This document shows positions 21,919 to 33,312 of a stretch of DNA of 64,000 nucleotides, piece after piece (position 1 is the stretch's first letter; each line of letters opens with the position of its first letter). The DNA is from Gonocerus acuteangulatus (taxonomy: Eukaryota > Arthropoda > Insecta > Hemiptera > Coreidae), in NCBI GenBank assembly GCA_946811695.1, contig OX328123.1, positions 44,325,871-44,389,870 of the forward strand. Reading direction: 5' to 3'. The notes beneath the pieces are model-generated. The model was not told the DNA's origin, made no database searches, and saw only the letters and a list, made by a program, of their open reading frames with translations. A program made the position numbers and the translations under genes.

Positions 21919-24632
21919 TAAACGTATCTAAATTAAATATGCTATTTTGGAATTGCAATTCTATTAGGGGTAAATTCTTACAACTACAGTATTTTTTATA
22001 TAATAATAATGTCGATATAGCGGGAATATGTGAAACACATTTGCAGGAACAACACAATATGCACATTAATCAGTACAAAATCTACAGAGCTGACCGCAAT
22101 GAAAGGGGAGGAGGTGTAGCTATTATTATTAAAGAAACAATTAATCACCAACTGATTCCCTTACCAAAACTTCAAAATATCGAAGCAATTGCCTTAAAAA
22201 TCGAATCAGAACAAGGACCCGTAATAATAATTTCAGCATACAAACCACCTAATAAACAACTAAATTTAAATGACTTAAATAAATTATTTAACACGGGAGG
22301 ATCAGTATTAATTATGACAGACCTCAATGCTAAAAATGTAGCCTGGAACTGCTATACAAATAATAAAGACGGAAAGTTGCTTTTAGATTATACAATCCAA
22401 AACGGAATTTTCCTACAACATTCTGAAACCCCCACTCGATATCCATCAAATAAAAATATTAAACCTAGTGTGATTGACATTGTCCTTTCAAAAAACGTAA
22501 AAATTCTTTCTCGAATAAAATCAATAGTAGAATTATGTTCTGACCACAATGGAATCATTTTCAAATTACGATTGAACTATAACAGACATTTTAAGTCAAA
22601 ACTCAAAATTCTATCAACTAATTGGTCCGAATATAGAAAACAAATGACAGGCTTACTGAATAATGAAAAAGAACCCGAAATAAAAAATATTCATGATTTA
22701 GAAGAGTATTTAGGAATATATACTGAGTTCCTACGGAAGTCATTTAATGATTCATCCAAAATAAATATTAAATCACCCAAGATACCTCAATACTTGAGGG
22801 AAAATTATATGACAAACCTGCTACTAAAAATTAAAAATTGGTGTAGGAGAACATTCCAAAAGAAAAGAGAGCCCATCTTTAAAATAATAGAACAAATACT
22901 TTCAAGATCAATAAGTAATTTAATAAATAAGAAAAGAAATGAGGATTGGGAAAAGAAGTTAAAGTCAGTTAATAGTAAAACTAAATTGTGGCAATTACAC
23001 AAAATATTCCATCAAAGAAATAAAACTAGCTATCCTCCTATTAAATACAACGGAAAAGTCAGCTATTCGTCAAAAGATAAAGCAAACCTTGTAGCAGATT
23101 TCTTAATTGATGCCAGTAAGCAAAATATAAATATTGGCTCACCCCATCACACACAAAAAATTAATAAATTCATTAGAAATTACTTAACAGCAAATTCCAA
23201 CTACGAAAGCCCTAAATCAATGAAAGCTACATATGCAGAAATTTATAAAATCATTAAGACTCTTAAAAATAGAAAAGCTCCCGGTATCGATAGAATAAAC
23301 ACATTACAAATAAAATATCTTCCTCCGATCGGAATCAATAGGCTGCTAATAATAATTAACAAAATACTAGAATTTCAATATTTTCCCAATAGTTGGAAAA
23401 AAGCTCTTATTATACCTATCCCAAAACCAAATAAAAACAAAGATGAAGCAACAAGTTACCGTCCGATAAGTATATTAAGCATAATTGGAAAAATAACCGA
23501 AAAAGTAATTTTGAAGAGACTGGATGCCTATATTAATTCAAACAATATTCTTAAAAATGAACAATTCGGATTCAGACATAAACATTCCACTACCGCTCAG
23601 CTAGCCCGACTTGTAGACCATATCACAGGTAGCTTTAATGATAAAAAGCATACAGGGATGATTACATTAGATGTTGAGAAAGCCTATGATACGGTTTGGC
23701 ATAATGGGTTATTATATAAATTGATAATGTATAACTTCCCTCCTTATCTAGTAAATATAATTCATTCCTGGCTCTCTAATAGAACAATAATAGTTTCGAT
23801 AGAAGGTGAAAAATCATCCTCAAGAGACTTGTGCTTTGGACTGCCTCAAGGTTCATCAATCAGTCCAAAACTCTATAATATATTTATAAATGACATGCCT
23901 AAGATTCCAAACGTCCATATGTCGCTATTTGCTGACGACACTGCCTTTTATACGTCATCATATAGAACTGATACTATAAAAAATAGACTGAGTTTAGCGA
24001 TCAGAAAAATCTCGCACTATTATACGAAATGGAAAGTAAAAATTAATAGTAATAAAACTCAGGCAATACTTTTCACAAAACGTAGACCTAAGCACATTCC
24101 TAATATAACTTACAATAACATTATAATCCCATGGGAGAAAAACATCAAGTATTTAGGGGTAAACTTAGACAGCAGGCTAAATTTTGCAAAACATGTTAAT
24201 TATATTTGTGATAAAGCTAACAAAACTCTCTGTAAAATATATCCTTATTTCAACAAGAAGTCCTCACTTAGCTCATCTAATAAATTACTCCTATTTAAAT
24301 CAATAATAAGACCTGTATTATCATACGCTTGCCCTGCATTCAGCTTTATATCAAAATCAAATATGAAGAAAATACAAATATTTCAAAACAAGTGTCTCAG
24401 AATAACCAATAACTACCCGTACTATACAAAAATCTCAAAAATGCACACTGAAACGAAAATACCATACATAAAAAAATATATATATAAACTTACGTATAGT
24501 TTCTTTCAAAGATGCAGGAAAAGCAGGAACCCACTGATAAAAGAAATAGGTAACTATACCAAAACATCAGGTAAAAGATACGTGCATAAACGTACTAAAC
24601 ACATCCTTATGAACAGGAATACTGAACAGTAA
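21909..24632 (+). CDS. LINE ORF2: AP endonuclease and reverse transcriptase, Jockey clade
   Basis: 907 codons, uninterrupted. The N-terminal roughly 225 residues form an exonuclease-endonuclease-phosphatase domain with LFWNCNSIRG, an ICETHL acidic motif, ISAYKPP, MTDLNAKNVAWN and a closing SDHNGI. The reverse transcriptase follows with KAPGIDRINT, SYRPISILSIIGKITEKV, NEQFGFRHKHST, ITLDVEKAYDTVWH, LPQGSSISPKLYN and the catalytic FADDT (23928-23942). There is no RNase H domain, which fits Jockey. It nicks target DNA and primes cDNA synthesis on it. The ATG at 21909 overlaps the ORF1 stop; a second ATG at the start of MLFWN is possible. Intact coding implies a young and possibly active lineage, although this copy lacks a full ORF1 and 5' promoter. 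Confidence 0.95.
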   Translation: MCLINVSKLNMLFWNCNSIRGKFLQLQYFLYNNNVDIAGICETHLQEQHNMHINQYKIYRADRNERGGGVAIIIKETINHQLIPLPKLQNIEAIALKIESEQGPVIIISAYKPPNKQLNLNDLNKLFNTGGSVLIMTDLNAKNVAWNCYTNNKDGKLLLDYTIQNGIFLQHSETPTRYPSNKNIKPSVIDIVLSKNVKILSRIKSIVELCSDHNGIIFKLRLNYNRHFKSKLKILSTNWSEYRKQMTGLLNNEKEPEIKNIHDLEEYLGIYTEFLRKSFNDSSKINIKSPKIPQYLRENYMTNLLLKIKNWCRRTFQKKREPIFKIIEQILSRSISNLINKKRNEDWEKKLKSVNSKTKLWQLHKIFHQRNKTSYPPIKYNGKVSYSSKDKANLVADFLIDASKQNINIGSPHHTQKINKFIRNYLTANSNYESPKSMKATYAEIYKIIKTLKNRKAPGIDRINTLQIKYLPPIGINRLLIIINKILEFQYFPNSWKKALIIPIPKPNKNKDEATSYRPISILSIIGKITEKVILKRLDAYINSNNILKNEQFGFRHKHSTTAQLARLVDHITGSFNDKKHTGMITLDVEKAYDTVWHNGLLYKLIMYNFPPYLVNIIHSWLSNRTIIVSIEGEKSSSRDLCFGLPQGSSISPKLYNIFINDMPKIPNVHMSLFADDTAFYTSSYRTDTIKNRLSLAIRKISHYYTKWKVKINSNKTQAILFTKRRPKHIPNITYNNIIIPWEKNIKYLGVNLDSRLNFAKHVNYICDKANKTLCKIYPYFNKKSSLSSSNKLLLFKSIIRPVLSYACPAFSFISKSNMKKIQIFQNKCLRITNNYPYYTKISKMHTETKIPYIKKYIYKLTYSFFQRCRKSRNPLIKEIGNYTKTSGKRYVHKRTKHILMNRNTEQ

Positions 24633-25104
24633 ATATGTAAGCTCTAGGTGGTATATCTAGTATACTACCTGATCTCTGCTCCTATTATCTCATAGCTAGG
24701 ACTAGCAGATAGCTTTAGGTACTAAGCTGTAAACATAAACACAGGTCTTCTACAATCAGTCTTTAATGAATTTAGTTTGTTTCAATTAGTTTTATGCCTA
24801 ATAATTATTAATTACCTCTCCTATGACTTATCAGTGTAATATCTCTTTAAATAATTATTATCATTGTAATTAAGTATTATTTATCATTAATTATTTTATT
24901 TATCGTGAATTTATATTATCATTAAATGTGTCTTACTTACGTAGTTAGTAGTATAAGCCAGGGTTTTTGTGACATTTTTCCCTTATAAATAATTGATAAA
25001 CTTTATTTTAATCATTGCAGTGTGTTATCCTAGAAATAGAGTGTTTGTGTGGTATAGAGGTACACACGTGTTATTGTATTCGTTGTCTTTTATTCAATAA
25101 ACAT

Positions 25105-25155
<51 letters not shown>

Positions 25156-25365
25156 CAATATAAACAAGATTCTTTTTATACCCAAAATCGTCGAGGTTGA
25201 TTTGCTTAAACATTTAAACAAGCATTACAATAAATTTCAGAGGAGCTCTTGCGAAGAAATTTCAAAGTCGAAGTAATTAGCAGTGATGGTTTGTTATATA
25301 CTCTCGTATGTCTTTATTGAGGAATACTTGTAAATAAATATATTTAGGTGTAAGAGTATAAGTAT

Positions 25366-25592
25366 ATATATGCATATATGTGTGTGTGTGTGTGTGTGTG
25401 TGTATGAGTGTGCGTGTTTATAAATATGTATATATGTATGTATGGATGTGTGTGTGTATGTATGTATATGTGTGTGTGTATGTATATGTATGCATGTGTG
25501 TATATGTATGTGTGTGTGTATGTGTATATATATATGTGTGTATGTGTGTGTATATGTGTATGTATGTATATATATGTATATATATGTATATG

Positions 25593-25623
<31 letters not shown>

Positions 25624-25632
25624 ATATACATA
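25366..25632. repeat. compound TG/TATG/TA microsatellite
   Basis: About 265 bp of alternating purine-pyrimidine units (TGTG, TATG, TATA), a potential Z-DNA tract. All ORFs across it are low-complexity artefacts. Confidence 0.95.
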
Positions 25633-26497
25633 GAAGTAGCTATAAGTGAAACAGAAAGGAATATACCATCTATTGTTAGCTTTAAATTAATGAGAAAAAA
25701 TAAATAAATAAAAAAGTTTTGTACAGTTATATGTTATTCTAATAAAAAAAAAAAAAAAAAAAAAAAAAGGAACAGAATGTGCTTACATATTTCATGAGAT
25801 TAATTAGTTAAAAACTAGGTTTAATTAAAAAACAAAAAACAAAAGGTTCATAGGACGATTAAAACAGTAAGTTGTTCGTCCTTTAATTCATTCCATTCCA
25901 TTCCATTTATTGAGGAAAGGGACTCAAGGCTATGAAATCTATATCAAAATATCCATTGGAGGGATGAAGCAGAGCATCAGGGACCAGGAATGTACAAACA
26001 CCTACACGGTGAAATCTATAAGTGACAAGATTTTATCGATATTGATATATCATTCATTCTCGTCAACCGTTTTAATAATTAGTCAATAAAATTTTCGCTA
26101 TCTGTAAAACCATACAATGAAAGTATCACCGTTTAAATAAAACTCTTTTTCCAGCAAGAAACAATCGAAAAGTCGACAACCTCAAGTCGGGCATTGTTTT
26201 GGACAGTATTGCACCCTCAAGAAGAGTCGAAATCCATAGGGAGATATTGGAAATATCAGATCTCTTGAAAGTACTGACTCAGCAGCCAGTCAAGCCGAAT
26301 AGTGCTGAATCTGAGAATTCCAAATCAACAATTCTGCAATATTCTCCAGAGTAAATCTCATATTTATTTCAAGGCCCACAGCACATTTCATGAAAGAATT
26401 ATTATTATTTATTTATGAGCTCCGTAACGTAAGGCGATGAGCTCATCAAACAGATGATTTCAGTACTTCGTCAAGAAAACTAAAAAGTGTCAAATAA
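25633..26497. other. non-coding with small repeats
   Basis: A-run at 25743-25767, a CATTC(CATTC)n-like stretch near 25890, and an ATTTATTTATGAGCTCCGTA motif at 26405-26425 shared with the foldback repeat at 633-1354. Confidence 0.5.
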
Positions 26498-26962
26498 TCT
26501 AATATATAAAATTCTCGTGTCACAGTTTTCGTTGCCATACTCCTCCGAAACGGCTTGACCGATTTTGATGAAATTTTTTCTGCTTATCCGGTATCTATGA
26601 GAATCGGCCAACATCTATTTTTCATCCCCCTAAATGTTAGAGGTAGTCCACCCCTAAATTTTTTTTTTTATTTTTTAGACAAAATTTTTAATTTCTATTT
26701 TTTTATGATACAACATACAAAAATACATACAATCCTCAATTTTCACCCTTCTACGATCAACCCTTATTTTTTAATAGCCATTTTAGTAATTTAATAATTT
26801 TTCCTCTCCGGTCGAAAACTGATCAATCGTCATTTAATTAGTTATCCCCGCCAGATGTCTACATCTTGATAGCTGACCCGGAGTCCTGAATAGCAGAATA
26901 AATATTTAAAAAAAATTATTGAATCGATTGTTAGGCGGTACGAAGTTCGCCGGGTCAGCTAG
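26498..26962 (+). mobile_element. non-autonomous Helitron
   Basis: It begins TCTAATATATAAAATTCTCG after A, and ends GGCGGTACGAAGTTCGCC (a short hairpin) followed about ten bases later by CTAG and then T. This is the canonical 5'-TC...hairpin...CTRR-3' structure with insertion between A and T. The interior CGAAACGGCTTGACCGATTT is typical of insect Helitron ends as I remember them. No Rep/helicase coding, so it depends on an autonomous partner. Confidence 0.8.
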
Positions 26963-28795
26963 TTTAAATATAAATAAGTAATGTGACAAAATATGCAAAA
27001 CGTTTAAATAAAATACCATTAAACTTTTACCAACTGACTTTTAAATTGTCAGTATACTATTCTCATGGACTATATGGCTCTCGTGGTATATTTCTCATGT
27101 GCTCTAATGGCCTTGCCAAGTCGAAATAACCTTTTTATATACCTGACAATATTATCCTTGTTAGCTATCTCTAAAAAGTATAATACGCAACATAAATATA
27201 TGTTTTAATTAATGCACAAATTAAAAAATTAAGAAACAAAAAAACTCTGAAAGTGAAATCTCTAACTTTTTAAAATTGTATTTTATGAAACATGAGTTTT
27301 TTTAAGCAGTTTCATTTATTGTAATTTAGTTAGGAACTATATCCCCATTGTGATGGTTACCCGATGAAGATGAGAATAGGAAATTCAGCAAGCAGAATTT
27401 GAGAAATTTTATTCACAATTATATAAGAAATAATTATGTAAGTCTAATATAGTACAACCTACGTAATCTCTGTACGATATAAATAATTCAATAATAAACA
27501 AACTATATACAAACATCAAATTAGAAAGCTAAGGTTAACAAACTATATTCTCAATTCCATTATTCCTGGCTAATATAAAACTGTTGTTTAAGCCTTTAAG
27601 CTCTAAGAAAAAAAATAGAAGAATAATAAACAAATAATAGAAATAAATCAAAATAGCAAACAAAGATTGAAACACTTTATTCGCAATTCAATTATTTAAG
27701 GCCAATATGATAGCTTCATACAATCTTGTCTTCCCTGAGAGAAAAAAAATACATACCAAAAAAACAGAATAATCAAAATCAAACGCAGATATTGACAAAT
27801 TATATTCACAATTTATTTGTGAATGAGTAGCTAATACACTCGCCCTTCATGTGTTTAAAGGAGATTTGAGTAACAGCAAATGCGCATGCTCTCACTAACT
27901 CTTCGTTATCACATCGGTTAGGGTGTACATATTAAAACTTTTCTTCTCATCTGCAAGCACATGTGTCATAAAAATAATGGTCATCCTTTGGCCAGATGAT
28001 ATTGACCCCCGCAAAATTTAAATTGAAATGTTCTTCAAGGTCAAATTTTTTTTATTGCATATTTCAGCGGCACCGTTGGCCAGAAGTGACTCTTTATGGT
28101 TAAAATGACCATTAACCACGTATACGTGGGTCCTTCCATTCCAATTGACAAATGGTGGCTGATATTGATAACTTTTTTATTTTATTTTTTACATATTCTA
28201 CTAACATCCCCTAGCGCAAAAATACATTGCTTGAATTTTTTTTTAAAGCATCTTCTAGCATAAAAAATATAAGAATATTGAAAAACCAGACTCTGCTTCT
28301 CTATAGTTTTAGTATTATAAATTATAGAAATATATTTATATTCCAATCAGATGTACGTGTAGAAAGTATACGTTGTAGATTTGCAAAGGAAAGTCTGGAG
28401 TTCATATGTATACATACAAGTAACGGTTTAAGTTTGTGTTATTTATTTGTCTCTATTCACGTACAGAAGTATGTTTTACACCAACGGCTGTTGCTTCCTT
28501 GAGCCACAAAAAAAAACAGAGCAGCCTTTATTCTATGAAAAAAATTGAATAGTAGGAAAATAATAAAATTAAATCATAACATAAAGTAGAGAATAACAAA
28601 ATTTATTCACGATTGATTTATGGAAGGCTATTATAATTCCATCTAATTTATGAATCGAAAAATAGAATAATGAGAAGAAGATAAAAATCAATCAACATAG
28701 TAAACAGATCAATCAAAATAAATCGCTATTCCTATAATTGAAGGGCTCAGTGCCAAAGGTGACTAACCCACAATTAGAAATAACAGGGAATATTG
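26963..28795. other. non-coding AT-rich stretch
   Basis: Loosely repeated segments with AATAATAAACAAA and TTCACAATTNATTT occur every 100-150 bp between 27400 and 28700, hinting at an old tandem array. No coding recognised; ORF 28227-28502 resembles nothing. Confidence 0.4.
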
Positions 28796-28798
28796 GAG

Positions 28799-28968
28799 TT
28801 AAAGGTAAGAAGAGTCCTAAAAAAATTGTGTTAGTGACAAAAATGATATTAAGTGGACCAGTTAAAATCATTTCTGTCACAAAGACAATTTTTTTTCAGA
28901 CTCTACTTACCTTTGAAGGTACCAACGTTGATATGGTACCTTCAATTAAAGATACCATATCAACGTTG
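28799..28968. repeat. two adjacent hairpins (MITE-like)
   Basis: The first (28799-28915) has about 55-bp imperfect arms from TTAAAGGTAAG to CTTACCTTTGAA. The second (28923-28968) pairs CAACGTTGATATGGTA with TACCATATCAACGTTG around an 11-bp loop. The ORF spanning 28738-28983 is a by-product of the palindromes. Confidence 0.8.
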
Positions 28969-29317
28969 AATAATCTGATGTAACTTGGGAAACAAAACCA
29001 TCTCTTACACAAATGCCGCAAAGCAAACACACTGATAGGCTTTCATAGGGAATAGACACGTACAATTACAAAGCCTTCTAGTTTTAGAGAGGGCAGGAGA
29101 TATTTCTATGCGGATGGGATCCAGGTAATGTCAACACAAGTACCTTCCATGGGATCTAGGACTTAGCAGCAGTAATAATAAAGGCATTATGCTAACATGT
29201 TCACGCCTAGCATGGCGTCCCACTTCTATATATACACCAGTCTTCATTCTCAAACTCCACACGTATCCCAGAGTGTCAATATTATTAAGAACATGCTATA
29301 CATAAATGTACTAAGTA

Positions 29318-29320
29318 TAA

Positions 29321-29366
<46 letters not shown>
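29318..29366. repeat. (AT)n microsatellite
   Basis: Uninterrupted AT repeat. Confidence 0.9.
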
Positions 29367-29372
<6 letters not shown>

Positions 29373-29498
29373 TATTTTTTTTTAGTTAAATAATAAGTTC
29401 TCAAAAGAAGAGCGGGTTTTAGAAGTAATGAAGTAGTGAATTAGAAGTAAAGGAGGTCTTAATCGGAAGAAAACTAACATTTTAAGTACAACAAGTCA

Positions 29499-29742
29499 TA
29501 CCTGTCGGTGGAGACCGTCGTCACTGGCATCTGTGCGAGTACTGGGGGCGAGCGCTTTCGACGTAAATACGTCATTATCAAGCCACTGTTAAGTTAGTAC
29601 TAACTTAACAGTGGCTTGATAATGACGTATTTACGTCGAAAGCGCTCGCCCCCAGTACTCGCACAGATGCCAGTGACGACGGTCTCCACCGACAGGTATG
29701 ACAACAGTATATTTACTGGCGGACCTAACCCCTTAGATTATT
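29499..29742. mobile_element. insert carrying a perfect 208-bp palindrome
   Basis: 29495-29702 is a perfect palindrome with no spacer; the centre is between 29598 and 29599 (GTTAGT|ACTAAC). It is much richer in GC than its surroundings. TACAACAAGTCA occurs on both sides (29487-29498 and 29743-29754), which looks like a 12-bp target duplication bounding an insert of 244 bp. Each arm contains GACGTATTTACGTCGAAA, which resembles stem II plus the GAAA box of hammerhead ribozymes in Penelope-like elements, but the CUGANGA box is degenerate. Assembly artefact is an alternative. Confidence 0.65.
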
Positions 29743-29754
29743 TACAACAAGTCA

Positions 29755-30859
29755 CATTATAAACTTCAGAAAAATTCCAGCTGATATCAATATTCCACTC
29801 CTCATTATTCTAAGTTCATGGAATGTTCTTAAAAAATAAGATCCTGAGTTCATTGGATTGATACCGTATAAGGCGAGATAGTAGAGGCCTGGGTTTTTCC
29901 GTTAGTGGGGCAAAAGAAACATATGTACAGCTCTTCTCGACAGCGTAGAAAAACCAGTCTAATATGAGAAAAATCTTATCAAAATACAACAACAAATATA
30001 AAGAAATAAATAGTATTTCTGGAACTAATGTCTACCGCTAATAGAATACATTTGTCGTCAATGCTGCATAATTAACATGATACTATTCTGTTCCAACAAT
30101 ATAAATTTGCCATAGGATTATTAATTATTAATAAATTGATAATTTGAGAAATTAATTTCTGAAGAAACAAATACTGACAGCATAGGAAGAAGCAGAAACT
30201 CAATTTCGTGAAGAACACAAAGCAGTAGGGAAAATCTGGAAAAAAATCATGAATATGTTTTTGAGGTCCCTGAGTCCGAACCCGTAGTATGTTTAACTAG
30301 CACTGCCTCCCAGAAAATAAATTTTTAATGCATTTTTCAGGGTTTTTTTCTCTATTTGACCTTCAAATGACCTCTAGGAAAAGGCCTAAGGTCAAACAAT
30401 CTACGGATTCAGACACAGGGATATCAAAAACATACGCTTGAGGTTTTTCACATTTTTCCTACGGTTTTACTTTATTTGACCTTCAAATGACCTTGAATCT
30501 CATGTGATGAAGGTTAACACCCCCGCTCATCGTAATCATCGACTCCAAAAACCCATAAGGACCATACCACTCCCAGTGTGTTTTTTAAGATCAAATGTTG
30601 ACCTGTTAAATATTCTACTCGCTCCTATACACATCCTAATCCTTCGGCACAAGGAGCAGCGTAATATCAGTACTTCTAATGTTCATTTGATTACCAAGTA
30701 CAAACCATATCGAGTTTAGTTGACAAATTGCACCCAGAATTTTGCCTTTACATTTTGATATCATACAAATTTGAGTGAATTGCTATTTTTAAAAAAAAAA
30801 TCTGTCAAATACAGGAGTAGAACTATAAAATGGAATTTTTTATATTAAGCTAGACTGAC
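29755..30859. other. non-coding; probable intron of the GPCR gene
   Basis: Two copies of a TATTTGACCTTCAAATGACC motif (30352-30371, 30472-30491) sit in a loose 120-bp direct repeat. Downstream of the donor of the exon at 30860-31128 on the minus strand. No exon recognised. Confidence 0.4.
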
Positions 30860-31128
30860 CTAGAAAAGAGTAGAGTGGCGTGAAGGGTACAGCGAGGGTG
30901 CAGAGAAGGATGTCCGAGAGAGCGAGATTCGTGATGAACCAATTGGTGACTGTGTGCATCGCTTTGTTCCTGACGACAACGTAGCAGACGAGAACATTGC
31001 CGAACAGGCCAAGCACGAAGATGGTAGTATAGAGAAGGCAGAACACAGCCTGCACTGCCTTGTTCTCGATTATGTCGGGGCTAGTGCAGTTTGTGCAGTT
31101 GTCCACCTGCATCTCCTCACAGCTGCGC
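30860..31128 (-). CDS. exon of a neuropeptide Y/RYamide-type GPCR (TM1-TM2)
   Basis: The exon encodes CEEMQVDNCTNC, then transmembrane segment 1 (VFCLLYTTIFVLGLFGNVLV, with the GN of TM1), RNKAMHTVTNWFITN, and TM2 (NLALSDILLCTLAVPFT, with the conserved LALSD aspartate), stopping after TPLYSFL. The N-glycosylation sequon NCT fits the extracellular N-terminus. The wording matches rhodopsin-family peptide receptors, closest in memory to arthropod RYamide/NPY-like receptors. Borders: acceptor TTGATTGGTTGCAG upstream and donor G|GTCAGT downstream; the exon is 269 bp. It is the only clear host coding sequence here; flanking repeats lie in its introns or beside it. The remaining TM exons are not seen in the window. 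Confidence 0.85.
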
Positions 31129-31374
31129 CTGCAACCAATCAAAAATTTAAACAATAAATCTTTTTATACTAAGCAGAACATGTGCTGAATATTCTGTGAA
31201 AACCCCCAATTAGCAATTAAATGAACAAGAGACAGAAGTCTCATTAAAACATTTTAATTAACTTTATTCTTACATTGTATGTAACTTCTTTGCTGTAAAT
31301 GTATACTGCTTATCGACTACCGAAATATTATCGCCGAATTATCTTCGGGTTGCTATCCTCGATAATAATGCCAA

Positions 31375-31467
31375 CTGCACATGGTCGGTCACCCATTCCG
31401 ATTCTAGCCACGCCCGACGTTGCTTTACTTCGGCGATCAACGGAAACCGGTGCATTCACCGTGGCTA
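31375..31467 (-). repeat. 5S rRNA-derived sequence (SINE3-like or pseudogene)
   Basis: On the minus strand GATCGCCGAAGTAAAGCAAC, GTCGGGCGTGGCTAG and GGAATGGGTGACCGACC follow 5S rRNA from about nucleotide 40 to 90, including the internal control region. The 5' and 3' ends of 5S do not match and pairing of stem I is lost, so it is not a working 5S gene. A 5S-headed SINE or a retro-pseudogene are both possible. Confidence 0.7.
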
Positions 31468-31487
31468 TGTCAGTACGCAAAAAATAA

Positions 31488-32696
31488 TTGAACGCATTTT
31501 CCTTTCATTCCATTCTAAAGAGATAATAAAAAGCCAAACAACTACAAATTATCAACAAAAAAAATTAAGTTTGTTTGCCCGGCTTCGAACGCAAACTATT
31601 CTTTAATCCGGTTTGACGTAAATTGCCACACTCTATGTCTCTGATTAATTTGTTTTCTCAAAAGAGAGATATATTACGTTTAGCATGGCTATCTTGGCAA
31701 TATCCAGTCCAAAAAAATCTGCTCTATGAATAAAGAGATTTTAAACATTTCAATCTAAAAAATAAACACGCTTTCTACATAAGTAACAGAACAATGTTAT
31801 AAAAAGAGTGTATTTTATTTTATCGAGAGACCATTTGAACATTAACAACAAACTACAATGGAGAGATGAACTTCCAGCAAACTTATAAATGGAAAGGACT
31901 GTCTCGACTCTTTCAAGTTATTTTAACTAAAAATATTTGTCTTCCTTGTCATATTAACTTAATAGGATTTAAGATCTGTTGTCTTATCCATAATAAGATT
32001 TAACTTCCAATGTAAATATTATCATTTTTTAAAAGAGGTTAATACGAGGCAATTCCATCTGGGAAAGCTAAATTTCTTGAATCCAACTTTCCTTCTACCT
32101 CTTACTCCGAAAACTAAGTGCAGAAAAATAAACTAACTTGTAGCTATTGTAATCACAAAAGAATAAAGATTACTTGGAAATACACAAAGATTTCGTGGGA
32201 AACGGCCTTTCCACCGCCAACATACAAGCAATTGAATGCTGGATTTAGATATCACCTTTTCAATATTCTGAAGAACCATTCGTTCATTTATCCAACTCCA
32301 TTTGAATTAACCATCAGAAAAAATGAAATCGAGTTCTAAGTAATAGATTTAATTTTAATGAAAAATATAAATGTTATCTTACCAACGTTTGAATCAAACC
32401 ATGTATTACTAGCAAAACTATTGAGTTTCTTATATTATTTAATAAGTACAAAAATAAACATTTATTATTATTATTTGCATATTAGTTTATCCGATATAAC
32501 GCATATTTTATTTTAGTTTCCGGTATTTCGTAATTATTAACGGTTTAAAAATAGTTACAATTGTATTATTAAAAGATAATTGTCGATGCTCAGTCTAGAA
32601 AACGTTAATTTTTTTAGTCCATGGCTTAAGCCTAGCTGAAGCTCTTTGAATATGTAACGGCGTAATTTTCATTCACGGGTTGACTAAAAAACAGAA
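31488..32696. other. non-coding, nothing recognised
   Basis: AT-rich. ORF 32118-32339 resembles nothing known to me. Confidence 0.4.
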
Positions 32697-33312
32697 TTTA
32701 TTTATTTATTTATTTTAAGTGCTTCGTATTTTAGACGATAAGCACACCGAAGGAAGTCTTCTAAGAACCAGGAAGGTATTGTAAATATTCATATTTGAAT
32801 ACAGAATTCATTTATTTCAAATAAAGTTGTTACTATAGGAATTAAAATTAGTAAAAAAAGAGTTTTAACTGTAAACTATTCTGAGTAAGAACTTATTCAT
32901 GGGATAAGAATGTAGTTACATTATTCTGTCTTTGGGACCTTCATATGAGATCATATAATTCTGTACTTTGTAGATATGTTAAGATACTGTCTATGTACGG
33001 GATACCTGCCGCGAGAAGTTCACACATGTTGTAAGGTATGATTAAGTCATGTCGTCTAATGCAGTCTGTTAGAATGTGTTTTATTGTTAAGTCTGAATTA
33101 CAAATTTCACACGGTGGTCTCTCCTGTCTTGTCATTAAGTATTTGTGAGTAAGTCTTGAATGGCCAATCCTAATTCGAGCCAAAACAACCTCCTCCCTTC
33201 TATTGGCTCGATAACTGGATAAAAAAAGAATTTTATGTATCTGGTAAAGCGATGAACGATGATTATGGCGACTGTAAAATACGCTCTTAGTACAGAAAAA
33301 TATTCCTCTCAT
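32697..33312 (-). pseudogene. LINE 3' fragment: ORF2 tail plus 3' UTR
   Basis: The minus-strand ORF (33312-32941) carries RREEVVLARIRIGHSRLTHK, YLMTRQERPPCEICN and LTIKHILTDC, the cysteine-containing tail of a Jockey/R1-like ORF2. Downstream on the minus strand the sequence runs to an (AAAT)n tail at 32697-32715. Truncated at its 5' end. The best preserved of three such tails here (others 9481 and 16188). Confidence 0.8.

Larger units (their letters stand above)
21623..25151 (+). mobile_element. 5'-truncated Jockey-type non-LTR retrotransposon with intact ORF2
   Basis: The insert is bounded by a perfect 10-bp target duplication AACCCAATAT (21613-21622 and 25152-25161). It ends in AATAAACATATTTA and about 40 A residues. 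The left border falls inside ORF1, so the copy is 5'-truncated, but ORF2 is fully open, which implies recent insertion. About 500 bp of 3' UTR separates ORF2 from the tail. The 3' UTR differs from that of the LINE copies at 18215 and 36886, so this is another family. Confidence 0.92.

Noticed and set aside
25344..25707. Several overlapping ORFs on both strands (Tyr/Ile/Cys/Val-rich)
   Set aside because: They translate a TG/TA microsatellite in different frames; no real protein.
28738..28983. 81-codon ORF
   Set aside because: It spans two palindromes whose sense and antisense copies explain the frame.
32941..33312. Possible host zinc-finger gene (CEIC...C)
   Set aside because: The RIGHxxLTHKYL motif and an (AAAT)n-tailed 3' UTR identify it as a LINE ORF2 tail.
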